Shown piece by piece: positions 25,890 to 35,115 of a stretch of DNA of 64,000 nt. A program made the translations under genes and the position numbers. The notes under the pieces were generated by a model that worked only from the letters and a program-made list of their open reading frames with translations, did no database searches and was not told the DNA's origin. The DNA lies in assembly GCA_028818755.1 (NCBI GenBank), contig JAPPNF010000167.1:124001-188000 (forward strand), in the 5' to 3' direction. The stretch comes from Deltaproteobacteria bacterium. Its GTDB lineage: Bacteria; Desulfobacterota; Binatia; UBA9968; JAJDTQ01. Positions within the stretch are counted from its first letter, which is position 1, and each line of letters starts with the position of its first letter.

Positions 25890-26654
25890 CTACCGGTGCA
25901 GCCACTCCGGCTTGCGTTTCTCCACGAACGCCTGGACGCCCTCTTCGATGTCCTCGGTTTCCAGCAACTCCTTGAGGTAGATTTCTTCGGAGCGGGCGAG
26001 GGCGGCGGAAAGTTCCTTGAGGCCGATCTCTCGCAGGCCCTTGAGGGTGATGCGCAGCACCGCGCGGCTCTTGTCCAGCAGTTCGTTCCGAAGCTCTTCA
26101 AGAGCCTGCCCGAGTTGGTCCCGGGGCACGACACGGTTCACCAAGCCGATGGACTCGGCTTCCCGGGCCGACAGGCGGCGGCCGGTGAGTATCATCTCCG
26201 CGGCCCGGTGGTAGCCGATCTGCGACGAGAACCGCGCCAGCGCCACCGGCGGGAAACAGCCGACGGTGATCTCGGGGGTGGCGAACAAGCTCTCCTCGGA
26301 GGCCAGCACCAGATCGCAGGAGGACGCCAGCTCGCAGCCACCGCCAAGGCAGACGCCGTCGACCACGGCGACGGTGGGCTGGCGGAGGCTCATCAGCTTT
26401 CGGATGGCGCCGTGCACGAGGTCGAGCATCTCGGGCACCTGCGTCCGTGTGTGATCCTTCACGTCCACGCCGGCCGAGAACGCGCGTTCGCCCGCGCCGC
26501 TGATCTCCACGACATCCACGCCGTCATCGCGGTCCAATTCGTCGAGGACCTGCCGCAACTCCCGCAGAAGCGCCAGATTAAGCACGTTGAGGGGCGGCCT
26601 GTCGATGACCACGGACGCCACCCCATCCGTCTTTTCGTAGAGAATTCCTGCCAT
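25890..26654 (-). CDS. Crotonase-family hydratase, possibly dienoyl-CoA hydratase
   Basis: A 254-residue enoyl-CoA hydratase/isomerase-fold protein. The oxyanion-hole segments are RAFSAGVDVKDH and GVCLGGGCELASSCD; the acidic active-site region is FATPEITVGCFPPVAL. The GCFPPVA string reminds me of cyclohexa-1,5-diene-1-carbonyl-CoA hydratases of anaerobic aromatic degradation, but this is a family-level impression. It starts just downstream of a family B repeat and eutA, on the same strand. Confidence 0.85.
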   Translation of the reverse strand: MAGILYEKTDGVASVVIDRPPLNVLNLALLRELRQVLDELDRDDGVDVVEISGAGERAFSAGVDVKDHTRTQVPEMLDLVHGAIRKLMSLRQPTVAVVDGVCLGGGCELASSCDLVLASEESLFATPEITVGCFPPVALARFSSQIGYHRAAEMILTGRRLSAREAESIGLVNRVVPRDQLGQALEELRNELLDKSRAVLRITLKGLREIGLKELSAALARSEEIYLKELLETEDIEEGVQAFVEKRKPEWLHR

Positions 26655-26678
26655 CGTATCCTCCGGAACCCCGCCGCC

Positions 26679-26731
26679 CCTGGATTCCCGCCCCTGATCG
26701 GGGTCGAGGGCATGCTTTCGCGGGAATGACG
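26679..26731 (-). repeat. 53-bp repeat, family B, copy 2 (inverted)
   Basis: On the minus strand it begins CGTCATTCCCGCGAAAGCAT and ends GGCGGGAATCCAGG. It differs from copy 1 at five positions by my hand alignment and lies in opposite orientation, 3 kb away. It lies between eutA and the crotonase gene. Confidence 0.8.
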
Positions 26732-26762
26732 GGTCTCGGGCGTCGGGCGCCCGTACTGGACA

Positions 26763-28271
26763 CTAGAACTGGAACACCAACGACTTGATGGTGACCGGCA
26801 CGGTGCCCGACGGCTCCAGCACCCGGCCCAGGTCGATGAAGTCGAAGTCTCGGAGGGTGATGCCGTCCAGGGTGAGCACGTGGCCCTCGAGGCCGAAGTC
26901 CTGTTTGAGAATGGTCCCCACCAGCCCGGCCATGTCGTGATCGAACACCAAGTAGATGGGGCGTCCCCGGGCTATGGTCTGCGACAACCCCTCCATCAAA
27001 CCCCGGCAGAACGCCGCGATGCGAAACGCTGCGGGCGGTCCCTGCCACACGAACACCAGTGCCACCTCGGCCTCGCCCTCCGTCAGGTCGAAGGACTGGA
27101 AATGGCGCTGGATGGTCGCTGCCATGACGGCGGGGTCGATGTCGCCGTCCAACTCCACCGGGGGACGCAGCACCTGGAGGTTCTTGCGCGGCAGCAGCTC
27201 ATCGTCGGAGCGGTAGATTGTGTTGCCGGACACCTGCACGGTGTGCTGCGCGGCCCCCATCACCGTGGCCCTGATGCACTCGCGGGCGCTGACTAGACTG
27301 GCGGGCAGCGCGCCGTCGTCGACCCGACGGCGCAACGCCTTCCCTAACGGCGCTCCCAGATCGCCGTAGGACTCGTTTTCGTTGCCGTACACGTACTCGC
27401 TGACGCCACCGGAGAAAACCACGGCGTCGCACTCACGAGATCCGTTCAGGGGTGGCGTAACCCACAGCGCCGCCACCTCCGGACCGGCGTCGCCGCCCCG
27501 GGCGAGGGTCAGGACCACGTCCGCCATATGGTCCGCCAGCCGCTCGATGTCAGCGGGACTCGCCCGGTTTCCCACGTTCCAGTCAAGCCCCACGTGGCCC
27601 GCCAGGGCCTTGCCGCCGGGTTCCAGCACGGTGATGGTGCCGTGGCCGTCGGTGGCCATCAGCCGTCCGCCCACGTGGAAGGCGGCGGTGCCGAGGACCC
27701 GTCCGCCTTCGGCCAGGGCCAGCTTGGTGGTGCCGCCGCCGATGTCGATGTTGAGCACGCGGCACTTCTGCTCCGCGGAGAATGCCACGGCGCCCGAGCC
27801 GTGGGCGGCCAGCAGAGCCTCGAAGTTGTGGCCCGCGGTGGCGCACACGAAGTCTCCCCGCTGGTCGGCGAAGAGGTCGGCGATGGCCCGGGCGTTGTCG
27901 CGGCGTATGGCCTCGCCCGTCAGGATGATGGCCCCGGTGTTGACGTCATCGGGAGTGAGCCCGGCCTCCTCGTACGCGTCGTCCACGAGACGGCCCAGGG
28001 CCTCGTCGTCGATGCGTTCGCGGTTGGCGGTGTAGGGGGTGAAGCGGATCGGGGAGAGGTAGAGCGTCTTTCGCTCGGTGACCACGAAGCGGCTGGACAG
28101 CTCCCGTCCCAACCGCCTGAGCACGAGACGCGAGAACAGGATCTGGGAGGTCGCCGTGCCCACGTCGATGCCGACGCTGGTCAGGGTGATGGTGTCGAGC
28201 TTCCAGAGAGGGTGGTCTTCCTCTTCCTCCGGCGCCCCGTCGTGATCGTGGTCGTCTCCGATGTCGTGCAT
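26763..28271 (-). CDS. eutA: EutA-like ethanolamine ammonia-lyase reactivase
   Basis: A 502-residue protein of the EutA family, an ATP-dependent chaperone that swaps damaged cobalamin out of ethanolamine ammonia-lyase. The actin-like ATPase signature is SVGIDVGTATSQILFSRLVL near residue 30, with the second phosphate motif LNIDIGGGTTKLALA near residue 165 and AVVFSGGVSEYVY near residue 285. The N-terminus is His- and acid-rich (HDIGDDHDHDGAPEEEEDH), which could bind metal. No eutB, eutC or other ethanolamine gene is in the window. The ATG at 28271 is 27 bases from the stop of the autotransporter-like gene, so co-transcription is likely. Confidence 0.85.
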   Translation of the reverse strand: MHDIGDDHDHDGAPEEEEDHPLWKLDTITLTSVGIDVGTATSQILFSRLVLRRLGRELSSRFVVTERKTLYLSPIRFTPYTANRERIDDEALGRLVDDAYEEAGLTPDDVNTGAIILTGEAIRRDNARAIADLFADQRGDFVCATAGHNFEALLAAHGSGAVAFSAEQKCRVLNIDIGGGTTKLALAEGGRVLGTAAFHVGGRLMATDGHGTITVLEPGGKALAGHVGLDWNVGNRASPADIERLADHMADVVLTLARGGDAGPEVAALWVTPPLNGSRECDAVVFSGGVSEYVYGNENESYGDLGAPLGKALRRRVDDGALPASLVSARECIRATVMGAAQHTVQVSGNTIYRSDDELLPRKNLQVLRPPVELDGDIDPAVMAATIQRHFQSFDLTEGEAEVALVFVWQGPPAAFRIAAFCRGLMEGLSQTIARGRPIYLVFDHDMAGLVGTILKQDFGLEGHVLTLDGITLRDFDFIDLGRVLEPSGTVPVTIKSLVFQF

Positions 28272-28297
28272 GAACAGAGCTTCCCGGCGCCCTGGAG

Positions 28298-31015
28298 TTA
28301 CCAGCGGACGGAGGCCCGCAGGGTCAAGCCGTGCTCGGCCGCTTCGTGGGGTCGCTCGCGGCGCCTTCCCTGGAGCGCCAAGTCGAACGAGGAGGCCATT
28401 CGCAGCCGCGCGCCGGTACGGTACTCCTTCGTGCCCCGACCCGACAGCACGAAGCCGGTATAAGGCGTCAGCACGCCACGTCCTCCGAACGCGGACAGGC
28501 CATAGCCCAGTTCGCCCGTCATGCGCATCGCAGCGTCTGCCGAACCCGTCCCCGTTCCCGCGAGGCCGTGTTGCCAAAGCCGGTCGACACCGTTTTGGGG
28601 CAAGCCCCAGGAGGGAGCGAGGCTGAGCGAGAAACCCCGGCCCGAGGCTCCCGGATCGAGGCGCAACGACCCGCCGGCACCCCACTCCTCGTGATCTCCC
28701 CCGTGGGCTACCAGCATCCTGCCGCGGCCCTCCACGGTGAGCCCCAGCGACGGTTCCTGGTATCGCAACGCGCCCCCGATCTCGAAGCCAGCCCCGGTTT
28801 CACCCGCGCCGCCGTCGGCAAGGACGCCGAGCTCCAGCGAAGGGGTCAGCAGCCCGCCCGAGTCGAACCTCCGGGTGTGCCTTCCCTCCAGCGCCAGCCG
28901 CAGCCGGCTCACGGTCGAGGTGATCTCATCCATGTTCCCGGAACCGTGGACTTCGGCTCGGGCCAACGCGCCTTGGCCCTTCAACTCCACGGCGGTCTCG
29001 CCGCCGGGCAACAGATCGCTGCTCGAGTACACCGTGCCGTCGGCGCCCAGCGCCCCGGACCACTGGGTCAAGTCGCTGGCGTGGGCATCTTCCGAGTCAT
29101 CATGGTTCACGCGCACCCGGCCCCAACCGTGTCCCGCCATGGCCCACACCCGGACACCCGAATCCAGCAACCAGCCCACGTAGGGGTTGAGGCTTGTCAG
29201 CGTGGTTTCATGGTCGCCGTGTCTGGAGTCCACGCCGATCCGTTCCGTGTAGTCGAGGGTCCCCCTCGAATGGGAAAGGGACAGGCCGGCTAGCACGTTG
29301 CGCTTCAACAGCACGTCCGTGCCGAAATGGCCGCTCACGACGCTGCCTTCCCAGTCGATATCGGTCGCGCCGCCGGAGAGATCCTGATAGTCGCCGCTGC
29401 CCCACAGCGCGAGGGCGCCCGGCCCACTGCCGAACGCGTTGAGCACGAAGGACGAGCCGCCGAGAAACCGCCCCAGGTCCATCCGGCCTTCACCGATGGC
29501 CTTGCCGTTGTCGGCCAGCGCGAGAAGCGCGTTGGGATTGCCTCCGAGGCTCAAGCGCGCGGCGAGCGTTTTCGACCCCGAGAGCCGCGAGTTGACGCGG
29601 TCGCTCACCGCGTTCGAGGTGCTTGACAGGACCGCGCGCGCGACCGTGGGCAGCAGGACGCGGTTGACTCTCGCGACCCGCTCGCGGGGCGGCGGATACA
29701 CGCCGGGGTCGGAGCGGCCCAGCAACGCCATACCCACCGCGTTGACGTGTTCTCTGTGCATGTCGTCGAGTGTCGGCGACTGACCGGAACCGGGATAGTG
29801 GGTGCAGTAAGGGCTGGACGCATCGTCGGTGTTGTCGTCGCCTGTGGCGACGCGCCTGAGGCGGCAGTCGAGAGACTGCCACCAGGCGCCGACGCTGTCG
29901 AAGTTGCCCGCGCCGAATACCTCGCGCGCGGTGTCGTTGACCTGTCTCTTGGTCTCCGGTTCGAGGTCGGCGTAGATGTTTCGAGCCGAGGCGGTCTCTT
30001 CCTGCGTCGCCGTGGAGCCGTGCAGGGCGAGGACTCTTTGAGTCGGGTCGAGGGCATCCCACCAGCGCATCGCCGGGGCAATGTCGGGGGGATACACGCC
30101 AGGGTCCGTGCGTTCGAGCAAGGCCTGTCCGACCCTGTCCACGTGGGATTTCTCGGCATCCCCGAGCAGCGGCGTCCTGCCGGAGCCCGGGTAGTGGGCG
30201 CAGTAGGGACTGGCCGCATCGTCGGTGTTGCCGTCACCGGTGGCGACGCGCTTCAGGCGGCAGTCGAGGCGCTCCCACCAGGCGCCGACGCTGCTCGAGG
30301 GGGTGGTGCCGTATATTCCGGAGGCCGTCGTGTGAACCAGCCTCTTGGTCTCCGGGTCCAGATCGCCGTACATGGGCTCGGCGGCCGCGTGCTGCTCGGG
30401 TGACGCGCTGTCGGCGTGCAGGGCGGCGACCCTCTGCGCCGGTTCGAGCGCATTCCACCAGCCCATGAACGGTGGGATGTCGCGAGGATACACGCCTGGA
30501 TCCATGCGTTCGAGCAAGGCCTGTCCGACCCTGTCCACGTGGGATTTCTCGGCATCCCCGAGCAGCGGGGTCATGCCCGAGCCCGGGTAGTGGGCACAGT
30601 AGGGACTGCCCGGGTCGTCGGTGTTGCCGTCGCCGGTGGCGACGCGCCTTAGGCGGCAGCCGAGGCCCCACCACCAGGCCCCGACACTGGCGGCGTCGCC
30701 ACCGCCGTCGATGGCGTCCGCGGCTTCGTTGACCAGGCCCTTGGTCTCCGCGTCCAGGTCGGCGTAGGGGTTCGCGGCAGCAGTCCTCTGGTCGGCCGTC
30801 GGTTCGTCGCCGTGCAGGGCGGCCGCCCTCTGTTGAGGGGTGAGCTCATCCCACCAGCGCATGGCGGCCTCGTTGTCGGCCGGCGGATTGCCGGTCTGCG
30901 CGCGAGCCTGACCCGGCAGGCCAAGGGAAAGGGCGACAAGCAGCGCGAGAAACAGGAAGGCAGACAACGAGCCGAGCCGTTGTCCGCGGCGGTGTCCGGG
31001 TTTGAGACGTGTCAA
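28298..31015 (-). CDS. Secreted three-repeat protein with autotransporter beta-barrel
   Basis: A 905-residue protein from a TTG at 31015 that follows GGAG; no in-frame ATG is available. Residues 17-40 form a signal peptide (FLFLALLVALSLGLPGQARA). Residues 51-442 are three repeats of 132 residues, each with a Trp pair near its start, a GAWW string, two Cys 20 residues apart, HYPGSG and DPGVYP. A helical linker follows (VSDRVNSRLSGSKTLAARLS). The last 330 or so residues are an autotransporter-type barrel (NVLAGLSLSHSRGTLDYTER, LNPYVGWLLDSGVRVWAMAG) ending in aromatic Trp (LRASVRW). It would be exported by Sec and inserted in the outer membrane. The repeat is not a family I recognise, and the function is unknown. 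Confidence 0.82.
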   Translation of the reverse strand: MTRLKPGHRRGQRLGSLSAFLFLALLVALSLGLPGQARAQTGNPPADNEAAMRWWDELTPQQRAAALHGDEPTADQRTAAANPYADLDAETKGLVNEAADAIDGGGDAASVGAWWWGLGCRLRRVATGDGNTDDPGSPYCAHYPGSGMTPLLGDAEKSHVDRVGQALLERMDPGVYPRDIPPFMGWWNALEPAQRVAALHADSASPEQHAAAEPMYGDLDPETKRLVHTTASGIYGTTPSSSVGAWWERLDCRLKRVATGDGNTDDAASPYCAHYPGSGRTPLLGDAEKSHVDRVGQALLERTDPGVYPPDIAPAMRWWDALDPTQRVLALHGSTATQEETASARNIYADLEPETKRQVNDTAREVFGAGNFDSVGAWWQSLDCRLRRVATGDDNTDDASSPYCTHYPGSGQSPTLDDMHREHVNAVGMALLGRSDPGVYPPPRERVARVNRVLLPTVARAVLSSTSNAVSDRVNSRLSGSKTLAARLSLGGNPNALLALADNGKAIGEGRMDLGRFLGGSSFVLNAFGSGPGALALWGSGDYQDLSGGATDIDWEGSVVSGHFGTDVLLKRNVLAGLSLSHSRGTLDYTERIGVDSRHGDHETTLTSLNPYVGWLLDSGVRVWAMAGHGWGRVRVNHDDSEDAHASDLTQWSGALGADGTVYSSSDLLPGGETAVELKGQGALARAEVHGSGNMDEITSTVSRLRLALEGRHTRRFDSGGLLTPSLELGVLADGGAGETGAGFEIGGALRYQEPSLGLTVEGRGRMLVAHGGDHEEWGAGGSLRLDPGASGRGFSLSLAPSWGLPQNGVDRLWQHGLAGTGTGSADAAMRMTGELGYGLSAFGGRGVLTPYTGFVLSGRGTKEYRTGARLRMASSFDLALQGRRRERPHEAAEHGLTLRASVRW
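29690..30865 (-). repeat. Three 132-codon coding repeats
   Basis: Residues 51-182, 183-314 and 315-442 of the autotransporter-like protein. The Trp pairs at 54-55, 186-187 and 318-319 and the Cys pairs 120/140, 252/272 and 384/404 keep an exact 132-residue period. Repeats 1 and 2 share PLLGDAEKSHVDRVGQALLE exactly. The third is more divergent (SPTLDDMHREHVNAVGMALL). Confidence 0.85.
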
Positions 31016-31038
31016 TGTGTCGATCTCCGGGGCGTCGG

Positions 31039-32274
31039 TCAGTCGATGAAGCTGCCTTCCGCGTCCGGGAGGTTGCCCTGCTCGCCCGGCATGTTGCCGT
31101 GCTCGTCCGGGAACAGGACCTTGACCGCCTCCGCGCCGCCCACCCCGGTGCACCACGGCACCATGTTCTTCATCCGGCAGGTGATTCCGCGCTTGGACAG
31201 CTCTTCCTCGAAGATGCGGTGGATCTCGGGGTCCTCGTCCTCGTACTCCACCTGGTAGCCGCCCTTTTTGCCGCTGACCTCGCCCGTGCGCAGCACCGTG
31301 GATTCCTGGGCCTGCCAGCGGTTGACCGCGTACTTGCGCGACAGCCCCTGGTTCATCACTAGGTAGGTGGCCGGGGTCTCGCCGACGTTGAAGTGCTGGT
31401 GCAGCCACAGGCCCTGTCCGGCGCCGGAGAGGTAGAGGCTGCCTTCCTTCCAGTCGCAGCGGATGCGTTCCTCGTCGCCCCGCTGGGTCAGCACGTAGCC
31501 CGTGCCCTCGATGATGTAGAGGTGCGCGCCGGGTCCGTGGCGGTGGGACTTCTTGTAGTAGCCGGATTCGAAGCGGGACACGTGGGATTCCATCAGGCCG
31601 GAGCCCATGACCATGAAGGCGTTGGTGCCGCCGCCGCCTCGGCTCTTCCACTCGTAGAGGGGCAGCTTGCGGATGTCGGGGATGAAGTTGGTCTCCCACA
31701 CCCGGCCGCGGTAGAGCTTGGCCTCGGCCGTGAAGTAGTCCGGCTCACCCTGGAAACGGTCGTCGAAATCGTAGTTGTTGTTGAAGATGAAATGTTCGCT
31801 GTTCCACTGCCGGAAGATCTGAGGCAGGTCGGTCACGGAGAACCAGCGCGCCGGCTGGGACAGGCTGGCGTTGAAGAACTGGTGCCAGGCGTTGGTGGGC
31901 GGCACGAAGTAGCTGCCGGGTCCCCACTCGAAGGTCTGCTTCTCGCCGTCCTCGCGCCATACCGAGCAGGAGCCGTGGCCCGACACCACGTAGATGGCCT
32001 CGGTGTACATGTGCCGGAGCGGCGCGGTGTAGCCTCCGGGCGGCAGCTCGACGATGTGCTCGTCTCCGCCGTTGTCGCCGTCGAGGTAGCACAAGGCGCC
32101 CTTGACGCCGTCGCCCTTGCGCGGCCACGGACCCACTTCCACGGCCTTCATGTCCTCGATGAAGACTCCTCCCACCAGCGGCGCACCCTCGCGTTCGCGC
32201 CACTCGGCGTAGGTATCGACGCGCGTGAGCGCGGGCTGCTTCTCCGGGTCCAGGGGTTGGGTGGGTATCGTCAT
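31039..32274 (-). CDS. Bicupin protein, gentisate-dioxygenase-like
   Basis: A 411-residue protein with two cupin domains. The first metal site lies around APLRHMYTEAIYVVSGHGS with a distal His in TNAWHQFFNAS. The second is SHRHGPGAHLYIIEGTGYV with LWLHQHFNVGETPATYL. These H-x-H and E/H patterns would bind a metal such as Fe(II). It may be a ring-cleaving dioxygenase or a cupin of unknown role; the low similarity I can judge does not fix a substrate. It lies 23 bases upstream of the autotransporter-like gene on the same strand, so the two may be co-transcribed. Confidence 0.75.
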   Translation of the reverse strand: MTIPTQPLDPEKQPALTRVDTYAEWREREGAPLVGGVFIEDMKAVEVGPWPRKGDGVKGALCYLDGDNGGDEHIVELPPGGYTAPLRHMYTEAIYVVSGHGSCSVWREDGEKQTFEWGPGSYFVPPTNAWHQFFNASLSQPARWFSVTDLPQIFRQWNSEHFIFNNNYDFDDRFQGEPDYFTAEAKLYRGRVWETNFIPDIRKLPLYEWKSRGGGGTNAFMVMGSGLMESHVSRFESGYYKKSHRHGPGAHLYIIEGTGYVLTQRGDEERIRCDWKEGSLYLSGAGQGLWLHQHFNVGETPATYLVMNQGLSRKYAVNRWQAQESTVLRTGEVSGKKGGYQVEYEDEDPEIHRIFEEELSKRGITCRMKNMVPWCTGVGGAEAVKVLFPDEHGNMPGEQGNLPDAEGSFID

Positions 32275-32454
32275 GATGCCGCCTCTCTCTCCAGCGTGTT
32301 TCTTCGCGGGAAGGGTAGGCGATAGGCGGGAGTCATGTCAACACGGGAGGGCGTTTCGAGAACTCTTGACCAGCGAAGGAGGAGATGGGCAGCGAGAAAG
32401 GCGGCGGAAGCAAGGAAACGCCAGACAATGCCTTGCAAATGGCGGGTCAAATAA

Positions 32455-32502
32455 ATTACAAATACATGGCGTTATTTGTTGTAATTACATGGTCAACCAT
32501 GT
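32455..32502. promoter_or_regulatory. AT-rich dyads upstream of the first DUF4143 ATPase
   Basis: An unusually AT-rich island in GC-rich DNA. ATTACAAATA at 32455-32464 mirrors TATTTGTTGTAAT at 32473-32485 with a 3-base bulge. ACATGG-TCAA-CCATGT at 32487-32502 is a perfect 6-bp dyad. This could be an operator of the ATPase gene that starts at 32603. The surrounding gap, 32275-32602, shows nothing else. Confidence 0.45.
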
Positions 32503-32602
32503 TACAAACGCGTGGTTCAGTGCGTTGCATATCCTTGGTCGTTTTGAGAGCAGCTCCTCAAAGCGATCCAGGCCGTGGATTGGGGGGCCATCCCTACCCT
32601 CC

Positions 32603-33865
32603 ATGCGGGAGGATAGAGTGTACATTCCCAGAATAGCCGACAAGGAGCTTGCCGATCGGTTGCAATCGGCCGGGGCTGTGCTTGTGGAGGGACCGAGGGC
32701 CTGCGGCAAGACCGAGACCGCTCGTCAGCGGGCCGTGACCGAGGTGCTGCTCGACGTCGATCAGAACGCGCGTCAGGCCATGGCGATCGATCCCGCGCTG
32801 GTGTTGGCGGGAGACAGGCCGCGGCTGATCGACGAGTGGCAGATCGAGCCCGCCATCTGGAACCATGTCCGGCGTGAAGTGGATCGGAGCCGCGGTCCCG
32901 GCCAGTTCATACTGACGGGTTCAGCCGTACCCGCCGACGACATCACCCGCCACACGGGCGCGGGCCGGATATCCCGCCTGAGACTGCGCACCATGAGCTC
33001 GTTCGAAAAGGGGTTCTCCAGCGGCCGGGTGTCCCTGTCGGAGTTGATGAACGGTCGTTTCGAGGGTTGCCCGAACGAGGGCATGGCACTGGCGGATCTC
33101 GTCTCCCACCTGAGCCGAGGCGGCTGGCCGGGCGACCTGAACCGGTCGGAGCAGGCTTGCCTGACCGCCCACATCGACTACCTGGAAGAAGTCCGCCGTG
33201 TCGATATCTCCGGCGTCGATGGCGTTTCCCGAGATCCCGGAAACGTCGGCCGCGTGCTTCAATCGCTCGCGCGGAACGTGGCCACGCCCGTCAGCGCGCA
33301 AGCCATCGCCACGGACGCCGGTGGCGGCGACGGCCCGCTGGACGGGGGCACCGTGCGCGGCTACCTCGCCGCCCTGCGGCGGCTGATGGTGTACGAAGAG
33401 CAGCCGGCCTGGTCGCCGAGGCTTCGCTCCCGGTCCTTGCCGCGGCGCGCGCCGAAGCGTCACTTCGTCGATCCGTCCCTGGCCGTCGCGGCTCTCGGCG
33501 CAACCCCGGGCCGGTTGTTGGCGGACCTCAACTTCCTCGGCCTGCTGTTCGAATCCATGGTATACCGCGACCTGTCCGTATACTCCCGTAACTGCGACGC
33601 AAGCGTTTATCACTACCGCGACAACACCAAACTGGAAGTCGACGCCTTGGTGCAGAACCGTCAGGGAGACTGGTGCGCCTTCGAGGTGAAACTCGGCGCG
33701 GGACAGGTGGACGCCGCGGCGGCGTCATTGTCGAAGTTCCGCGAGCGCGTGGACCGGGCGGCCGTTGGCGAACCCCGGATGCTTGGAGTTATCGTAGGCT
33801 CCGGCTACGGCTATGTCCGCGACGATGGCATCGCCGTCATCCCCATCGCCGCGCTGGGCCCATGA
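32603..33865 (+). CDS. DUF4143-type AAA ATPase, copy 1
   Basis: A 420-residue P-loop ATPase of the large family with a C-terminal DUF4143 nuclease-like domain. Walker A is VEGPRACGKTETARQ near residue 35, Walker B is PRLIDEWQ, and sensor-like ILTGSAVP follows. The C-terminal part has HYRDNTKLEVDALVQ and WCAFEVKLG, which has the E-x-K pattern of PD-(D/E)xK folds. The ATG at 32603 is plausible but no strong ribosome site is visible. These genes are often horizontally moved and linked to toxin-antitoxin loci. Role unknown. A second copy is at 47060. Confidence 0.85.
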   Translation: MREDRVYIPRIADKELADRLQSAGAVLVEGPRACGKTETARQRAVTEVLLDVDQNARQAMAIDPALVLAGDRPRLIDEWQIEPAIWNHVRREVDRSRGPGQFILTGSAVPADDITRHTGAGRISRLRLRTMSSFEKGFSSGRVSLSELMNGRFEGCPNEGMALADLVSHLSRGGWPGDLNRSEQACLTAHIDYLEEVRRVDISGVDGVSRDPGNVGRVLQSLARNVATPVSAQAIATDAGGGDGPLDGGTVRGYLAALRRLMVYEEQPAWSPRLRSRSLPRRAPKRHFVDPSLAVAALGATPGRLLADLNFLGLLFESMVYRDLSVYSRNCDASVYHYRDNTKLEVDALVQNRQGDWCAFEVKLGAGQVDAAAASLSKFRERVDRAAVGEPRMLGVIVGSGYGYVRDDGIAVIPIAALGP

Positions 33866-33893
33866 TCCGGCCGGCCAAGAAAAGGAGCACCCC

Positions 33894-35057
33894 ATGCCTG
33901 GCCCATTGAGCGACATCCGCGTGGTGGACTTCACCCACGCCTTGAACGGACCCTTCTGCACCATGCTGCTGGGGCATCTGGGGGCGGAGGTCATCAAGAT
34001 CGAGCCGCCCCAGGGCGACAACTTCCGGCGCTCGTGGATGGCGCCGGACGCGGGCAAGGACGGCTACGAGTTCCTGTGGATCAACGTCAACAAGAAGAGC
34101 GTCGTCCTGAACCTTAAGAGCGAGCGCGGCGTCGAGCTGGCGCGGGAACTCATCGCCCGGGCGGACGTCCTGGTGGAGAACTACCAGAAGGGCACGATGG
34201 AGCGTTTCAGGCTCGACTACGACTCCGTCAAGGGAATCAACCCGCGGCTCATCTACGCCTGCTCCCGCGGCTACGGCGAGTGGGGTCCCTACGCCGACTA
34301 CGGCAACACCGCCGCCACCAACAACAGCATGACCGGCTGGACCCACACGGCCTGGGAGTACGCCGGAGCCAAGGGGACCAAGTCCCTGGGCATCGGCGAC
34401 GAGGCCGCCGGAGTGAGCATGACCGTGGGCATCCTGGCGGCGCTGCACGCCCGCGAGCGCACCGGCGAGGGCCAGAAGATCGTCGTGTCCATGCAGGAGG
34501 CGGTGCTGGGCTTCATGGTCAGCTCCATGCACGAGCACTTCACCGGCAACATGGTGGGCAACACGCCCATGGAGGTGGCCGATGGTTACTTCACGCTGCG
34601 CATTCCTCACCTCACGGACGATGGGTGGAGCGTGTTGGCGGAGCGGATGGGGCGCTCGGAACTGACGACGGATCAGCGGTTTGCCGACGGGGCGGCCCGG
34701 CGGGAGTACAAGGACGACTTGGACCGGATCGTCCGGGACTGGGCACGCACCTGCACCCGGCAGGAGATCTGGGACGCCGTTCGCGATCTCGGCTACTTCG
34801 GCGCGCCGGTGCTGTCCAAGGCCGAGGTCCTGGACGATCCCCACATCAAGGCGCGCAACGCCTTCATCGAGCGCGACCATCGCACCGCTGGCCCGACCAC
34901 GCTGCTGGCGCCGTGGATCCACATGTCACAAACACCCGCGTTGATCCACGACGACGCCCCCGCCATCGGGCAGCACACCGACGAGGTGCTGGGCGGATTG
35001 CTGGGGCTCGGGGAGGCGGAGTTGGCGGACCTGCGCGCGGCCGAGGTGATCCGGTGA
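33894..35057 (+). CDS. CaiB/BaiF-type CoA-transferase (class III)
   Basis: A 387-residue type III CoA-transferase that moves CoA between carboxylic acids through an aspartyl-CoA mixed anhydride. Family motifs are RVVDFTHALNGPFCTMLLGH, LGAEVIKIEPPQGDNFR, KSVVLNLKSERG, ADVLVENYQKGTMERF and RLIYACSRGYGEWGPY. The expected catalytic Asp region is AAGVSMTVGILAAL and neighbours, which I cannot place exactly. AAGGAG precedes the ATG at 33894. It lies 28 bases after the ATPase stop. The substrate is unknown. Confidence 0.9.
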   Translation: MPGPLSDIRVVDFTHALNGPFCTMLLGHLGAEVIKIEPPQGDNFRRSWMAPDAGKDGYEFLWINVNKKSVVLNLKSERGVELARELIARADVLVENYQKGTMERFRLDYDSVKGINPRLIYACSRGYGEWGPYADYGNTAATNNSMTGWTHTAWEYAGAKGTKSLGIGDEAAGVSMTVGILAALHARERTGEGQKIVVSMQEAVLGFMVSSMHEHFTGNMVGNTPMEVADGYFTLRIPHLTDDGWSVLAERMGRSELTTDQRFADGAARREYKDDLDRIVRDWARTCTRQEIWDAVRDLGYFGAPVLSKAEVLDDPHIKARNAFIERDHRTAGPTTLLAPWIHMSQTPALIHDDAPAIGQHTDEVLGGLLGLGEAELADLRAAEVIR

Positions 35058-35115
35058 GCTGTGGTGAGGTAACTCACGTCACAGTGAATCCTGTCTGTTG
35101 GAGAAAGGTGGAGAC

